A DNA stretch of 64,000 nucleotides, taken from Pseudomonas taetrolens. GTDB taxonomy: Bacteria; Pseudomonadota; Gammaproteobacteria; Pseudomonadales; Pseudomonadaceae. Shown piece by piece: positions 36,610 through 45,877 of the stretch. The stretch lies in contig NZ_LS483370.1 in the NCBI RefSeq assembly GCF_900475285.1, forward strand, positions 1,378,001 to 1,442,000. Reading direction: 5' to 3'. Below the pieces are notes generated by a model that worked only from the letters and a program-made list of their open reading frames with translations, was not told the origin of the DNA and ran no database searches. Positions within the stretch are counted from its first letter, which is position 1; the number at the start of each line of letters is the position of its first letter. Both the position numbers and the translations under genes were made by a program.

Positions 36610-37794
36610 TTAGTCCGTGATGAAAACCTTCAGCGGGGGTTCGTGCATCAGGAAGTTCTGGTGCGAGATGTTCCAGGCATAAGCACCCGCGAGGGTGAAC
36701 ACCAGCAGATCACCCATGGCGAGCTGGGCCACCGGTTGTTGTCTGGCAAGGACATCCTTTGGCGTACACAGTTGGCCCACCAGTGTGACGGGCTGATCGC
36801 GCAGCTGTGCTGGCTGAGAACCTCGCAGTACCGTGAACGGATGGTCGTGGCCTTGGGCCGCCGGTGTGCGGAAGTGATGAGTGCCGCCGCGTCCAATGGC
36901 AAAAAATTCACCATGGCTGCTTTTTATGTCCAGCACCTGCATGACGTAGTAGCCACATGCTGCGCTAATGAAGCGCCCGATCTCGAAACGCACTCGGGTC
37001 TCGCCCATGTCGTACTCTTCGATGAGCACTTTCAGGCCCTGACAAAATCGTGACCAGTCGAATGACTGTGTCGCGTCCTGATAGTTGATGCCCATGCCTC
37101 CGCCAACATTCAGCAGGGGCAGTTGCAGGTGATGGTCGGCGCATAGCTGGCGGAACGTCAGGAAGTAGCTGCGAATCAGTTCAAGGTGGGCGTCGACGTC
37201 CAACTGGTGGGACAGCAAGTGAAAGTGCAGCCCCTTGAGCTCCAGAGACGGCTCTTGTTGCAATAATTGAAGGGCGCTTGCGAGGCCTTCCTCATCCAGT
37301 CCGAACGGTGTGGGTTTGCCTCCCATGACCAATCGGCTCTGGGGTGCCCGGGCCAGCTTCAGGTTAAGCCGGAGCATGACCGGCGCCCGCTCGCCGCGTT
37401 GGCGTGCGATGCGTGCCAGGCTGCGCAGTTCGGTTACGCTCTCCACATGAAACGCTGAAATCCGGTATTGCAGGGCAAGGTCCAGCTCGTGATCGAGTTT
37501 GCCGGGGCCGCCAAAGATCAGCGGCTGGTCGGGGCACTGCTCATGCAGCCAGGTCAATTCGCCGCCCGAGGCTGCCTCGAAACCGTCTACCCACGGTGCC
37601 AGGGTTTTCAGAACCGGGGCTTCCGGGTTTGCCTTGGCGGCGTAGAACAGTTCGCAGTTTTCGGGCAGCACCTGACGCATTGCCTTTACGTGTCGTTCAA
37701 GGGCTGGCAGGTCGTAGACGTAGGCACACAAGGGCGCTTCGTGTTGATGCTTGAGTTGTTCGATGCTTCGAGTTACGGAGGCAGGCAGGCTCAT
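36610..37794 (-). CDS. pvsE: PLP-dependent decarboxylase of vibrioferrin synthesis, PvsE-like
   Basis: Fold-type III PLP decarboxylase, 394 residues, related to diaminopimelate and ornithine decarboxylases. The PLP lysine is Lys54 in FYAAKANPEAP; the glycine loop is LNVGGGMGINYQ; a dimer-interface Cys motif differs from DAP decarboxylase. In vibrioferrin assembly PvsE is thought to decarboxylate the serine-derived unit to an ethanolamine moiety. Last gene of the pvs operon, starting in a four-base overlap with pvsD. Confidence 0.85.
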   Translation of the reverse strand: MSLPASVTRSIEQLKHQHEAPLCAYVYDLPALERHVKAMRQVLPENCELFYAAKANPEAPVLKTLAPWVDGFEAASGGELTWLHEQCPDQPLIFGGPGKLDHELDLALQYRISAFHVESVTELRSLARIARQRGERAPVMLRLNLKLARAPQSRLVMGGKPTPFGLDEEGLASALQLLQQEPSLELKGLHFHLLSHQLDVDAHLELIRSYFLTFRQLCADHHLQLPLLNVGGGMGINYQDATQSFDWSRFCQGLKVLIEEYDMGETRVRFEIGRFISAACGYYVMQVLDIKSSHGEFFAIGRGGTHHFRTPAAQGHDHPFTVLRGSQPAQLRDQPVTLVGQLCTPKDVLARQQPVAQLAMGDLLVFTLAGAYAWNISHQNFLMHEPPLKVFITD

Positions 37795-39566
37795 GCGCTT
37801 TTCTTCTCTTCAGGGGTCGCCAACGGGCTGGGCAGCAAGGTGTAGCCGGCCTCGCGGTCGGCGCGCATCAATAGACGTGTCATGAAGTTTTCCTTGCTCG
37901 GGAAAGGCCCCCCTGCGCAGAGTTCACGCAACTCTGGCGGATGGCCGAGACGCGTGGATTGCGCCCTCAGCAGGTCGCTGATTCGCGCCCACAATTGTTG
38001 CTCCAGGGTGTCGCTGCCGTTGGCCAGATGGAAGATCGCTTCGCCGAGGTTGTTCACCAGCGCGCAATACCCAACGCGCTGCCAGGCTTTCTGCGCGCTG
38101 TAGTACACCGAACTGCGGGTGCGCTCATCCAGCGCACTCAGACGTGCTGCGGGCCAGATTTCAGGGACCAGCTTGGTGCCCTCAAGATCGCGAATCCAGA
38201 CCCGGCAGGGCAGCCCGTCTTCGGCAAAGCCAATGACGGTGTTCTGCAAGTGCGGTTCCAGCACCACGCCCTGGCCGAACAGGCAATACAGCACGCCGCC
38301 GAGCATCTGACCGGCGTACGCGTCGAGCCAGTTGAGTGTGGCCTGCTCAAGGCTCAGCCCCTTGTTGTCGGCATAGCGCTGTACGTGTTGACGGCAGGCA
38401 CTGCGATCCTGCTGGTCCCAGGTGAACAGCGCCATTGCCACGTGCGGCCGGTACTGTTCGCGGTCGGCGAGGGGAAGGTTCTCCCGGTAAACGATGCCGA
38501 AGCACTCGGTGACTTCGCGGGCCTCTTCCAGTGTGCCGAAAGCGCTGAGATCGAGGCTGGTGGCGCTGGGCTCGGGCATCAACAAAAAGCCCGGTTGCTG
38601 TATGGCCAGTTCACTCATGATCGGAGCGAGCAGGCGAGTGAGGGCAACCGCGCTGTCCAGCTCATACCAGGCATTTTTGCGGACGCAGTTGGTCAGGCGC
38701 ACATGCATGGAGAACTTCAGGAAATAGGCCATTTGCGGATGGTAGAGGGTGCGCACCGAGGATGTCGGGTACATGGCCTGACCCAGAGGGCCGAGGTATT
38801 GGATCAAGCCCAATTGCTGAGCGCGCTTGACCAGCGGATCGGCCAGTACCCGGGCCACTTCCCAGGGGTGGCATGGATAAGCATCGTCGCGTCCTGACAA
38901 TTGACTCAGGGTATTGCGCGGGTCTTCGCCCTGATGACGAAGCAGCGTGGGATCGACCTTGAACCAGTACAACTGAAAACACGCCCCGACCTCCGGTGAG
39001 CAGGCCAGCAAATCGTCATGGGAGATCCCTTCGCGACTTTTAGGGGTTGGATGCAGGGCATGGCCCCATAGTTGATGTTGCTCGGACGCCAGCAAACTGT
39101 CGGCTTCGTCATTGGCCGGGCGTGAGTGACGAAGGAAGGTACGGGTGATTTGCAGGCTATTGGCGACCTGTTGCAGCATCTCGCTCACGCGCTCCGCACC
39201 ACTGAGTGGAGTACAGAGCAGGCGCGCCAGTTCGTTGGCCTGCAAGGGTTGCCAGCTCTGGTTATTGCCTTTGAAATAAGGCGCGCTGTTGTAATGGCAA
39301 CGGCCCAGGAGGCTGGTGCGCTCGGTACGCACTACCAACCGGCCGCTGGGCAGGGCAATGCTGATGCAGCGCCCGTTGCCCTGACGCAGGCTCATGGGCA
39401 AATCATGGGTTTGATCGTGCAGGTTCGCTTCGTTGCGCGGCAATGCGTATTCGCGCAAATAACAATTGAGCAGGCATTCGATGGCATGCCGCTGGGCTTC
39501 GCCGTCGAGGGCATGATCCTGCAGGGACAGCGTGTTCAACGATGCGGTATTGAGAGCGAACGTCAT
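37791..39566 (-). CDS. pvsD: NIS siderophore synthetase, PvsD-like
   Basis: IucA/IucC-family, NRPS-independent synthetase that couples a citrate carboxylate to an amine or alcohol with ATP, 591 residues. The ATP-site motif is HALHPTPKSREGI; the C-terminal FhuF-like reductase-type region follows. ATG 39566 overlaps the pvsC stop (ATGA); the frame is open to 39713 but that would lie inside pvsC. Fourth gene of the operon, in the same place as V. parahaemolyticus pvsD. Confidence 0.88.
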   Translation of the reverse strand: MTFALNTASLNTLSLQDHALDGEAQRHAIECLLNCYLREYALPRNEANLHDQTHDLPMSLRQGNGRCISIALPSGRLVVRTERTSLLGRCHYNSAPYFKGNNQSWQPLQANELARLLCTPLSGAERVSEMLQQVANSLQITRTFLRHSRPANDEADSLLASEQHQLWGHALHPTPKSREGISHDDLLACSPEVGACFQLYWFKVDPTLLRHQGEDPRNTLSQLSGRDDAYPCHPWEVARVLADPLVKRAQQLGLIQYLGPLGQAMYPTSSVRTLYHPQMAYFLKFSMHVRLTNCVRKNAWYELDSAVALTRLLAPIMSELAIQQPGFLLMPEPSATSLDLSAFGTLEEAREVTECFGIVYRENLPLADREQYRPHVAMALFTWDQQDRSACRQHVQRYADNKGLSLEQATLNWLDAYAGQMLGGVLYCLFGQGVVLEPHLQNTVIGFAEDGLPCRVWIRDLEGTKLVPEIWPAARLSALDERTRSSVYYSAQKAWQRVGYCALVNNLGEAIFHLANGSDTLEQQLWARISDLLRAQSTRLGHPPELRELCAGGPFPSKENFMTRLLMRADREAGYTLLPSPLATPEEKKSA

Positions 39567-40705
39567 GCCGGAATCTCCCGGGAAGTCATCAATAGAGGGC
39601 GCGCGAAGACCATGGCCGTCATGGCCGCCAGGCAGGCAACGAGAAAGGGGGAGGCGATACCGCAGGTCTGACTGACCAGCGCCGCGACGACACCGGCGGC
39701 GGCACCGGCCCATTTGCCACTGGAGTCGAACCAGCCGAACAGGCGGCCGGCACTGCCTTTGCGGCTGCGCTGGCTCAGGCAGCGGTGCAGTCCGACAAAG
39801 CTGAGCAGCATGCCGGCGCCGCTGAGCAAGCGCAGAATAAACAGCGGTTCGGCCTGCACGCTCCAGAACTGCAGCGCATTACTGATTGCCAGCAGCGCCA
39901 GCCCCGGCAACAGCAGGTTGCCCTGATGCTTCTGCACCCAGGGCAGCGCGAGCAGGTAAACCAGATGCGGCAGGCTGTAGAGCAGGCCGATCAGCGCATC
40001 GTTGCCAATGCCCAGTTGCTCGCCGAAGGGCATGAAGTAAGGGAACGTCACGACCATCGCGAAGCTGAACAGAAACTGCACGGCCAGCAGTCGCGGCATG
40101 TCTTCGGGCAGTTCACCCACACCCTCGGCCTGCTTGCTTTTCAGGGCATGCTTTGGGGCATCCTTGGGCAACGGCAGGATCAGTATGAAGGCCAGCAGCG
40201 GTAACCAGGCCAGGTATCGGTACAGGTCTAATCCCAAGCCCTGCGCGGTCAGCAGTCCCAGCAGGATCGGTCCACTGATCATTGCCAGGCGTGCCGAGTA
40301 CTGGGTCCAGTTCAGGGCTCGGGACAAATCGCCGCCCTTGAACTGAGTCGACAGATAGGCGTTGGAGGCGGCCATTGCACCGCCGAAAGTCCCCTGGATG
40401 ATCAACGCCAGGACGAACACCGTCAGGTTGGGGCTGAACCCTGCCAGCAGAAAACCGGCGAACAGCCCGGCATGAGCACGCAGCAACGACAGGCGACATC
40501 CGTTGTTATCGGCCCATCGTCCCCAGAGCGGGGCCGCCAGTGCGGTGCATAGCGTCGGTAGCACGAACAGCACTCCAATGGCCCAACCCGGTGTGTCGGG
40601 TGCCAGGTCGCTCAGGATGCGCGGCAGGTACAAGGGAATACCCAGCGCCGTGAAGGCTGAGAGGTAGTGACCGAGCAAGACGCTGGAAATCAAACGCCGC
40701 TGCAT
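39563..40705 (-). CDS. pvsC: MFS siderophore exporter, PvsC-like
   Basis: 380-residue major-facilitator transporter with about 12 hydrophobic segments. The loop motif GRWADNNGCRLSLL between helices 2 and 3 is a variant of MFS motif A. Its position between the two synthetase genes matches PvsC, the vibrioferrin exporter. ATG 40705 has GGAGGA six bases upstream and overlaps the end of pvsB by 16 bases; a longer frame to 40897 would be buried in pvsB. Confidence 0.88.
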   Translation of the reverse strand: MQRRLISSVLLGHYLSAFTALGIPLYLPRILSDLAPDTPGWAIGVLFVLPTLCTALAAPLWGRWADNNGCRLSLLRAHAGLFAGFLLAGFSPNLTVFVLALIIQGTFGGAMAASNAYLSTQFKGGDLSRALNWTQYSARLAMISGPILLGLLTAQGLGLDLYRYLAWLPLLAFILILPLPKDAPKHALKSKQAEGVGELPEDMPRLLAVQFLFSFAMVVTFPYFMPFGEQLGIGNDALIGLLYSLPHLVYLLALPWVQKHQGNLLLPGLALLAISNALQFWSVQAEPLFILRLLSGAGMLLSFVGLHRCLSQRSRKGSAGRLFGWFDSSGKWAGAAAGVVAALVSQTCGIASPFLVACLAAMTAMVFARPLLMTSREIPA

Positions 40706-42471
40706 GGGGCGTCCTCCAGCAGGAAGTTTGCAGCGCTGTAGCCATAAAACTTGTTGATGTCGCTGGCGCCGGAGTGTTTCTTGCTGAACAGGCTGCCGGC
40801 GCTGAGCAGGTATTTCACCGGCAATTTCGGGCTGTCGAGCAGCCATCGGCGTGCATCGTGACAGTCGATGCCTTCTGCTTCGAGTTGTTGCAGGCAAGCC
40901 TCCAGTCGCTGGCGCAGTGTGCCGTACAGGCTGGATCGAGAAGCCAGGCCGGCGGTTGCCAATGCTTCCAGGATCGCAACGATGTTCAGCTGCAAGGTGA
41001 TGGTGCAGAACATCTCGGCCAACGGTTGGCTGCTGTCGACGCGAATGCGCTCATCCTGCAAGGCTGCCGGCAGATCGGCGAGATCCGGGCAGGCTGAAGC
41101 GAAACGCTGGGGCCACAGGCGAGCGGCGTCGTTGTCCTTCATCAGCAGGCGCAAGGGCTGGCCGTGTTCGAACATCACCACGGCATTCTGCTGGTTGGCT
41201 TCCAGCGCGATGCCGTATTTCAGCCATAGTCGCAGATGAACCTGCAACAGCAGATCGAGATAAGCGTCCAGCCAGTGTTGCAGCGAACCTGCATGAAAGC
41301 GTTCGACCAGTTGTTCAAGGAACAGGCGCCCATCGACGAGCGGGCTGGCCAGCGCAGCGACAGGCACCAGTGTGATGTTCTCCAGACCGTCCGGGTAACG
41401 ACGCACGATATAGGCCAGATGGCGACTTTCGGCGGCATGCCCGCCGTGTTTTTCGTCGACATGCAGATAGCGTGCTGCCAGGGCCGGATCGTGTTTTTTC
41501 AGGGCCAGCAGGAGCGTCTGAAAACAATGACCGTCATACAAGGTGCCGGGTTTGATCAGGCGTAAATTACGTGCGCCGAGGGTGCTGACCAACAGCGGCA
41601 GTTTTATGTGCCACTGAGGTTGACGGGTGCAGGCCACGGTCCGCACGGACAGCGTAGGTTCGACCTGCATGGCGGTACGGGGAGCCCTGAGCGTACCTTC
41701 AGGCAGGCCATACTGATCAAGCACCTCCCACGTCAGCGGATGAACGGGCATTAATGAATGGCTGCCTTGCAAGGCCGGCGACAAGCCGACGTCCTCAAAG
41801 TCCGGCCAGTGCGCTGGCTGAGGGCTCGTCAGGGTCATGGCTTCATTGGGAATGGCCAGCCAGTTGAGTTCGAAGCACGGTGCAAACTCCGGCGCGTAGC
41901 GTTTGAGCGCGGCGCCATCGAAGCCGCTTTTGGCGCGTGCTGTCGGGTAGAACGGATGGTCCAGATAGCTCGCCAGCTGGTCGATCTTCAGCAGCCTTTG
42001 CGACCAGTCCTTCAGCTCGATCACGTCGCTCAACGCGGGGGCATATTGGCGGTATGCCTGATTGCACAGGGTCCGGTGTTCGGCTGCGCAATCCGCTTCT
42101 TTCAGGTAAGCACCGAACAATGTCAGGCTTTCTTCGTCCAGACCGTGGCTCAAACGCTGCAACCAGGTGCGGTATCCGCGTTCAACCTCGGTGTGGCTGT
42201 GCGGTGACACTGCAATCCAGGCGTCACCGGTACCGATCCAGTCTTGCAGCGGATACGCCTTGACCACCGGCAGCCAGAGTTCATCGGCCCCCAGGTGTGT
42301 GATGCGTAGCCAGTGTGTGTCGGGCTGCTGTGGCAAGCAGTGGCTTAACCCGTGGGGCAGCTGGCACATTTCGGCCTTGCTGACGATCCCGCAGATGTCT
42401 TCACGCAGGCAGCAATCGATGATGCGTCGGGTCATGAACGCCTGATCTGCGTTGTCCGGGGACAGGTTCAT
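40690..42471 (-). CDS. pvsB: NIS siderophore synthetase, PvsB-like
   Basis: Second IucA/IucC-family synthetase, about 593 residues. ATP-site motif LDHPFYPTARAKSGF; C-terminal KYLLSAGSLFSKKHSGASD is characteristic. Probably joins the alanine/2-oxoglutarate or citrate units of vibrioferrin. ATG 42471 overlaps the pvsA stop as ATGA; an ATG four codons earlier (42483) is also in frame. Confidence 0.88.
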   Translation of the reverse strand: MNLSPDNADQAFMTRRIIDCCLREDICGIVSKAEMCQLPHGLSHCLPQQPDTHWLRITHLGADELWLPVVKAYPLQDWIGTGDAWIAVSPHSHTEVERGYRTWLQRLSHGLDEESLTLFGAYLKEADCAAEHRTLCNQAYRQYAPALSDVIELKDWSQRLLKIDQLASYLDHPFYPTARAKSGFDGAALKRYAPEFAPCFELNWLAIPNEAMTLTSPQPAHWPDFEDVGLSPALQGSHSLMPVHPLTWEVLDQYGLPEGTLRAPRTAMQVEPTLSVRTVACTRQPQWHIKLPLLVSTLGARNLRLIKPGTLYDGHCFQTLLLALKKHDPALAARYLHVDEKHGGHAAESRHLAYIVRRYPDGLENITLVPVAALASPLVDGRLFLEQLVERFHAGSLQHWLDAYLDLLLQVHLRLWLKYGIALEANQQNAVVMFEHGQPLRLLMKDNDAARLWPQRFASACPDLADLPAALQDERIRVDSSQPLAEMFCTITLQLNIVAILEALATAGLASRSSLYGTLRQRLEACLQQLEAEGIDCHDARRWLLDSPKLPVKYLLSAGSLFSKKHSGASDINKFYGYSAANFLLEDAPCSGV

Positions 42472-43667
42472 GCCATCACCCATTTCAGGTCGTTCAGGGT
42501 CGAGCTCAATTGTGCTTCGAGGCTCAGGTCGTCAGGCGCAATCAGCCTGAGAACGCCGACATAGTCCTTGTTGGAGTGGCTGATCGTCAGGGTGTCGCCC
42601 GTGTTGTGAAGTGCTCGGTAATCGCACCAATGGCCTTCACGTTCGATATTGAAACTGGCGCTGGCCTGGTTCAGGCGTCCCGAGCGGTCGGCCACAAGGT
42701 AATGAACGGTTGCTTCGGCACATGCGGGTTGTGCCTCGATCAGTTTTTCTCCCAGGTGCAAGGCAATGATGCGGTCAAACCAGCCCTGTGGCAGCAATCG
42801 ATCCAGCAGGAATTCGCGGCCATCGCCGATGCTGCGGTAGTTGATTTCGACCAGTACCGGGCCTTGGGCTGTCAGAATGAATTCACTGTGGCAAACCCCG
42901 AAATTGACCCCGAACGCGGCCACCTGTGCCAGCGCTGCGGCACGTTGGGCCTGGCTGATTTGCCCATTCCAGCGCGCGGCGAGTTCTACGAAATTCGGCG
43001 GCGCTGAAAGGGTGACGTCGAAGCCACCAATGGCTTGCAGGCTGCGTCCGTCGCCCAGTGTCTCGAGGGTGAACAAGGGGCCTTCCATGTACGCCTCCAG
43101 CAACAGTGCCCGGCCCGGTTGTTGCTGCCAGAATTGCTCACAGTAAACGGCCAGTTCGGCGGCGTTGTGGCACAGCCTGACGTCCAGGCTGGCGACGCCT
43201 TCCCGGGGTTTGGCGACCACGGGCCAAGGGGCATCGGTTGGCAGTTTTGAATGAGATGCCAGCACCTGGAACCACGGGCCATGCAAGCCCAGGCGTTGCA
43301 TGCGCTCGCGCATGGCCGCCTTGTTCTTTGCCGCATAGCACAGTCGCCAGTCCTTGCCTGGGCATTCAAAGGCTTCAGCCACTATCGCTGTCGCGGTCTG
43401 AAGGTGATCGCTGTTGGAAAACACGGCGGCGGGGCGCAAGCCCAGGCTGTTGAGTGTTTCGATAACAGCCAGCGGATTGAACACATCACATTCGATAACG
43501 CGTAGCTCATCCGGCGATATGTGCGAGGTGGCGAGCAGGCGTCGATGTTCCTGAGCGTGGTCGGTGATGACCACGATCGGCAGCCCGCGTTTGTGCGCGG
43601 CCGGCAGGAAGCCTTCGAGAATCGCCGGGTGGGCGACGTGAGCAAGAATGACGAATGGGCGGTGCAT
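42468..43667 (-). CDS. pvsA: ATP-grasp ligase of vibrioferrin synthesis, PvsA-like
   Basis: 399-residue ATP-grasp amide ligase. It has a pre-ATP-grasp Rossmann-like start (MHRPFVILAHVAHPAILEGF), the lysine strand WPVVAKPREGVASLDVRL, the grasp loop LLLEAYMEGPLFTLETL and the metal strand PVLVEINYRSIGDG. Position and fold match PvsA. ATG 43667 follows AGGAA; the longer frame from 43733 has no homologous N-terminus and runs through the hairpin zone. Confidence 0.87.
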   Translation of the reverse strand: MHRPFVILAHVAHPAILEGFLPAAHKRGLPIVVITDHAQEHRRLLATSHISPDELRVIECDVFNPLAVIETLNSLGLRPAAVFSNSDHLQTATAIVAEAFECPGKDWRLCYAAKNKAAMRERMQRLGLHGPWFQVLASHSKLPTDAPWPVVAKPREGVASLDVRLCHNAAELAVYCEQFWQQQPGRALLLEAYMEGPLFTLETLGDGRSLQAIGGFDVTLSAPPNFVELAARWNGQISQAQRAAALAQVAAFGVNFGVCHSEFILTAQGPVLVEINYRSIGDGREFLLDRLLPQGWFDRIIALHLGEKLIEAQPACAEATVHYLVADRSGRLNQASASFNIEREGHWCDYRALHNTGDTLTISHSNKDYVGVLRLIAPDDLSLEAQLSSTLNDLKWVMA

Positions 43668-43680
43668 GGCAGTTTCCTGG

Positions 43681-43715
43681 GGGCAACAGTTGCCCGTCCC
43701 GGAGGATCGGGCAAC
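43681..43715 (-). promoter_or_regulatory. Competing hairpin arms between receptor and pvsA
   Basis: GGGCAAC (43681-43687), GTTGCCC (43689-43695) and GGGCAAC again (43709-43715). The middle arm can pair with either flank; with 43708-43715 it forms an 8-bp stem including G43696. The 43681-43687 arm sits next to the pvsA ribosome site. No T-run, so not a classical terminator. Confidence 0.5.
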
Positions 43716-43742
43716 TGGTTTGCAGAGGCGCAAGTGCGCGGT

Positions 43743-45851
43743 TTAGAAGCGGTAGTTGACGCCTAGGGTGAGCGAGCGCTCTGGCGCGGGTTGACGACCC
43801 CAAGGGCTGGTGTCGATACCGCGGAAGTAGTATTCGCGGTTGAACAGGTTGCTGATGCCCACTGACGTGGTCAGGAGGCTCTTGTCGGCCAACTCGAACT
43901 CACGTTCAAGGGCGGTGTTCCACACCCAGTAAGCAGGCAGTTTGCCTACGCTGGCAGTGGCGTTTTCATCTCTGGAGTTGTCGGCATCGGTATAGGCGCT
44001 GCTGATATACAGACCATCGAGGTTATAGGTCCAGTGCTCGGCAAAACGGTAGCGACCATCGATGGTGAACTGATTGCGCGAGGAATACGGCACTTCGTTG
44101 CCCTTGAATGTGCCGTTGCGCTGTTTGGCATCGAGGTACGCATAGCTGGCATGCAGGTCCAGAGCCGGCAGCGCTTCGGGCGTCCAGAACAACTCGGTCT
44201 CGAAGCCCTGGTGACGTGTGCTGCCAAGGTTGTCGAAGCGGTCAGTGGTGGCGTTGTAGACGATCTGGTCGTCGAAATCGATCCGGTACAGGTTGAAGTC
44301 GGCGCGCAGGCCGTCCCAAGGGGTGTAGCGCACGCCAGTCTCATAGTTCCACGCCAGCTCTGCGCCGACATCGCCTTCCTTGACGATTTGCGTGACTTGC
44401 GGTGGACGCAGGGACTTCTGGGCGTTGGCGTAGACGTACCAGGTGTCGGTCGCCTGATAACCCACAGTCAGGCCCGGCAGCCACTCTTCTGATTTGTTCT
44501 CGCGGGCGGCTCCGGTGATACCGTCAGCGTAATCCATGCGGGCGTTTTCGTAGCGCACGCCCGGGGTGATTGTCAGGCGATGATCGAGCAGGGTGATGGC
44601 ATTGCTGATGTAGAACGCACGGGCGTCGTCATCAAACTTCCAGTCCCGGAAAGGCGCGGTGACGCCGGTCGTGATGTTCTGGCGATTCACTTTGTAGTCG
44701 ATGTCTTCGCTCACATAACGGGCACCCAGCAACCAGGTCTGCCCGACAGTGTCGCCATCGATGGTGGCACTGATACGCGGCTCCGTCCCCCAGACTTTAA
44801 AGTCGCGCGGGCCATCCTGTTTGGTCACCGCTGTTCCGTCAGGTGTGAAGGGCAGTCCGACCACGAAATTGCGGTAGCTGTCGTGGGCGAAGTTGGTCCA
44901 GCTGAACTCGACTGAGTCGAACGGCCCCATGGCGCCCAGCCGTTGGGTATAGGTGCCCCATACGCGGTTGGTGTCACCCTCGAAACGGTCCAGCGGGCGC
45001 GTCGATTGCCGCGGATCATGCTTGTAGTCCTGGACGCTGAGGGCTCCGGCCAGGTCCATGTCGGCCTTGTAGCGCTGGATGCCGAAGCTCAGATCGCGAT
45101 CGTCATCGATGTTCCACTGACCGCGCAGGCGGTAGTTCTGCACATCGGTGTCGGAGTGTTCGCGCCCGTATTCGCCACTCAGGGTGTTGATGTCCAGTTG
45201 CAGGCCGAAGTTGTCGGTCAGGTAGCCGCCGGTTCCCAGGTAGCTGTCCCACAACTGGCGGCCAGCGGGGTTGAACGTGATTTTCTCCTGCAGCGTGGTT
45301 TCCCACGTATGCGGAATCGGCTTGCTGATGAAGTTGATCACCCCGCCGACGTTGTTCGGGCCGTATTGCACCGCTGCGCCCCCACGCACGATATCAATGC
45401 GGTCGACCGTCGCCATGGTCATTGGAAACAGTGACAGGCCGGTCTGGCCGTAGGGCGCCAGGGCCAGAGGAATACCGTCCGATAGCGCCTGGATTCTGCC
45501 GCTGCGACTTTCGTACAAGCCGCGTACTGAAATCTGTGGCAAAGCGCCTGTGCCGGTTTCGTCAAAGATCTTGACCCCGGGGACCCGTTGCAGCGCGTCG
45601 TCCAGGCCGCGGACGCTGGCTTTTTTCAGTTCGCTGGCGTCGATAACGCTACGGCTGCCGGCATAGGTGCGCACCTCTTGGTCACTGGCCGTACCGAGAA
45701 CATCGCCCTGAATCGTCATGGGCGCCAGTTGCACGCTACTGGCGGGGGCCGTGGTCAATTCGCTGGGTGGTTCAGCAGCGATGGCAGCGTGACAGATGCC
45801 CAATGTGAGAAGGCTGAGTGAAAAATGCAGGGGTGTTGTTGTTATTTTCAT
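43743..45851 (-). CDS. pvuA: TonB-dependent siderophore receptor, PvuA-like
   Basis: 702-residue outer-membrane receptor. The signal peptide ends near AAIAAEPP; the plug domain runs from about 60 to 190 (VRGLDDALQRVPGVKIF, ISVRGLYESRSGRIQ, GGAAVQYGPNNVGGVINF), then a 22-strand barrel ending LTLGVNYRF with the terminal aromatic. No FecA-type signalling domain, so no surface-signalling control. Lies directly upstream of pvsA in the operon; vibrioferrin as ligand is inferred from context. Confidence 0.9.
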   Translation of the reverse strand: MKITTTPLHFSLSLLTLGICHAAIAAEPPSELTTAPASSVQLAPMTIQGDVLGTASDQEVRTYAGSRSVIDASELKKASVRGLDDALQRVPGVKIFDETGTGALPQISVRGLYESRSGRIQALSDGIPLALAPYGQTGLSLFPMTMATVDRIDIVRGGAAVQYGPNNVGGVINFISKPIPHTWETTLQEKITFNPAGRQLWDSYLGTGGYLTDNFGLQLDINTLSGEYGREHSDTDVQNYRLRGQWNIDDDRDLSFGIQRYKADMDLAGALSVQDYKHDPRQSTRPLDRFEGDTNRVWGTYTQRLGAMGPFDSVEFSWTNFAHDSYRNFVVGLPFTPDGTAVTKQDGPRDFKVWGTEPRISATIDGDTVGQTWLLGARYVSEDIDYKVNRQNITTGVTAPFRDWKFDDDARAFYISNAITLLDHRLTITPGVRYENARMDYADGITGAARENKSEEWLPGLTVGYQATDTWYVYANAQKSLRPPQVTQIVKEGDVGAELAWNYETGVRYTPWDGLRADFNLYRIDFDDQIVYNATTDRFDNLGSTRHQGFETELFWTPEALPALDLHASYAYLDAKQRNGTFKGNEVPYSSRNQFTIDGRYRFAEHWTYNLDGLYISSAYTDADNSRDENATASVGKLPAYWVWNTALEREFELADKSLLTTSVGISNLFNREYYFRGIDTSPWGRQPAPERSLTLGVNYRF

Positions 45852-45877
45852 TTGGGCGACGTTGGCTCATATTTTTG

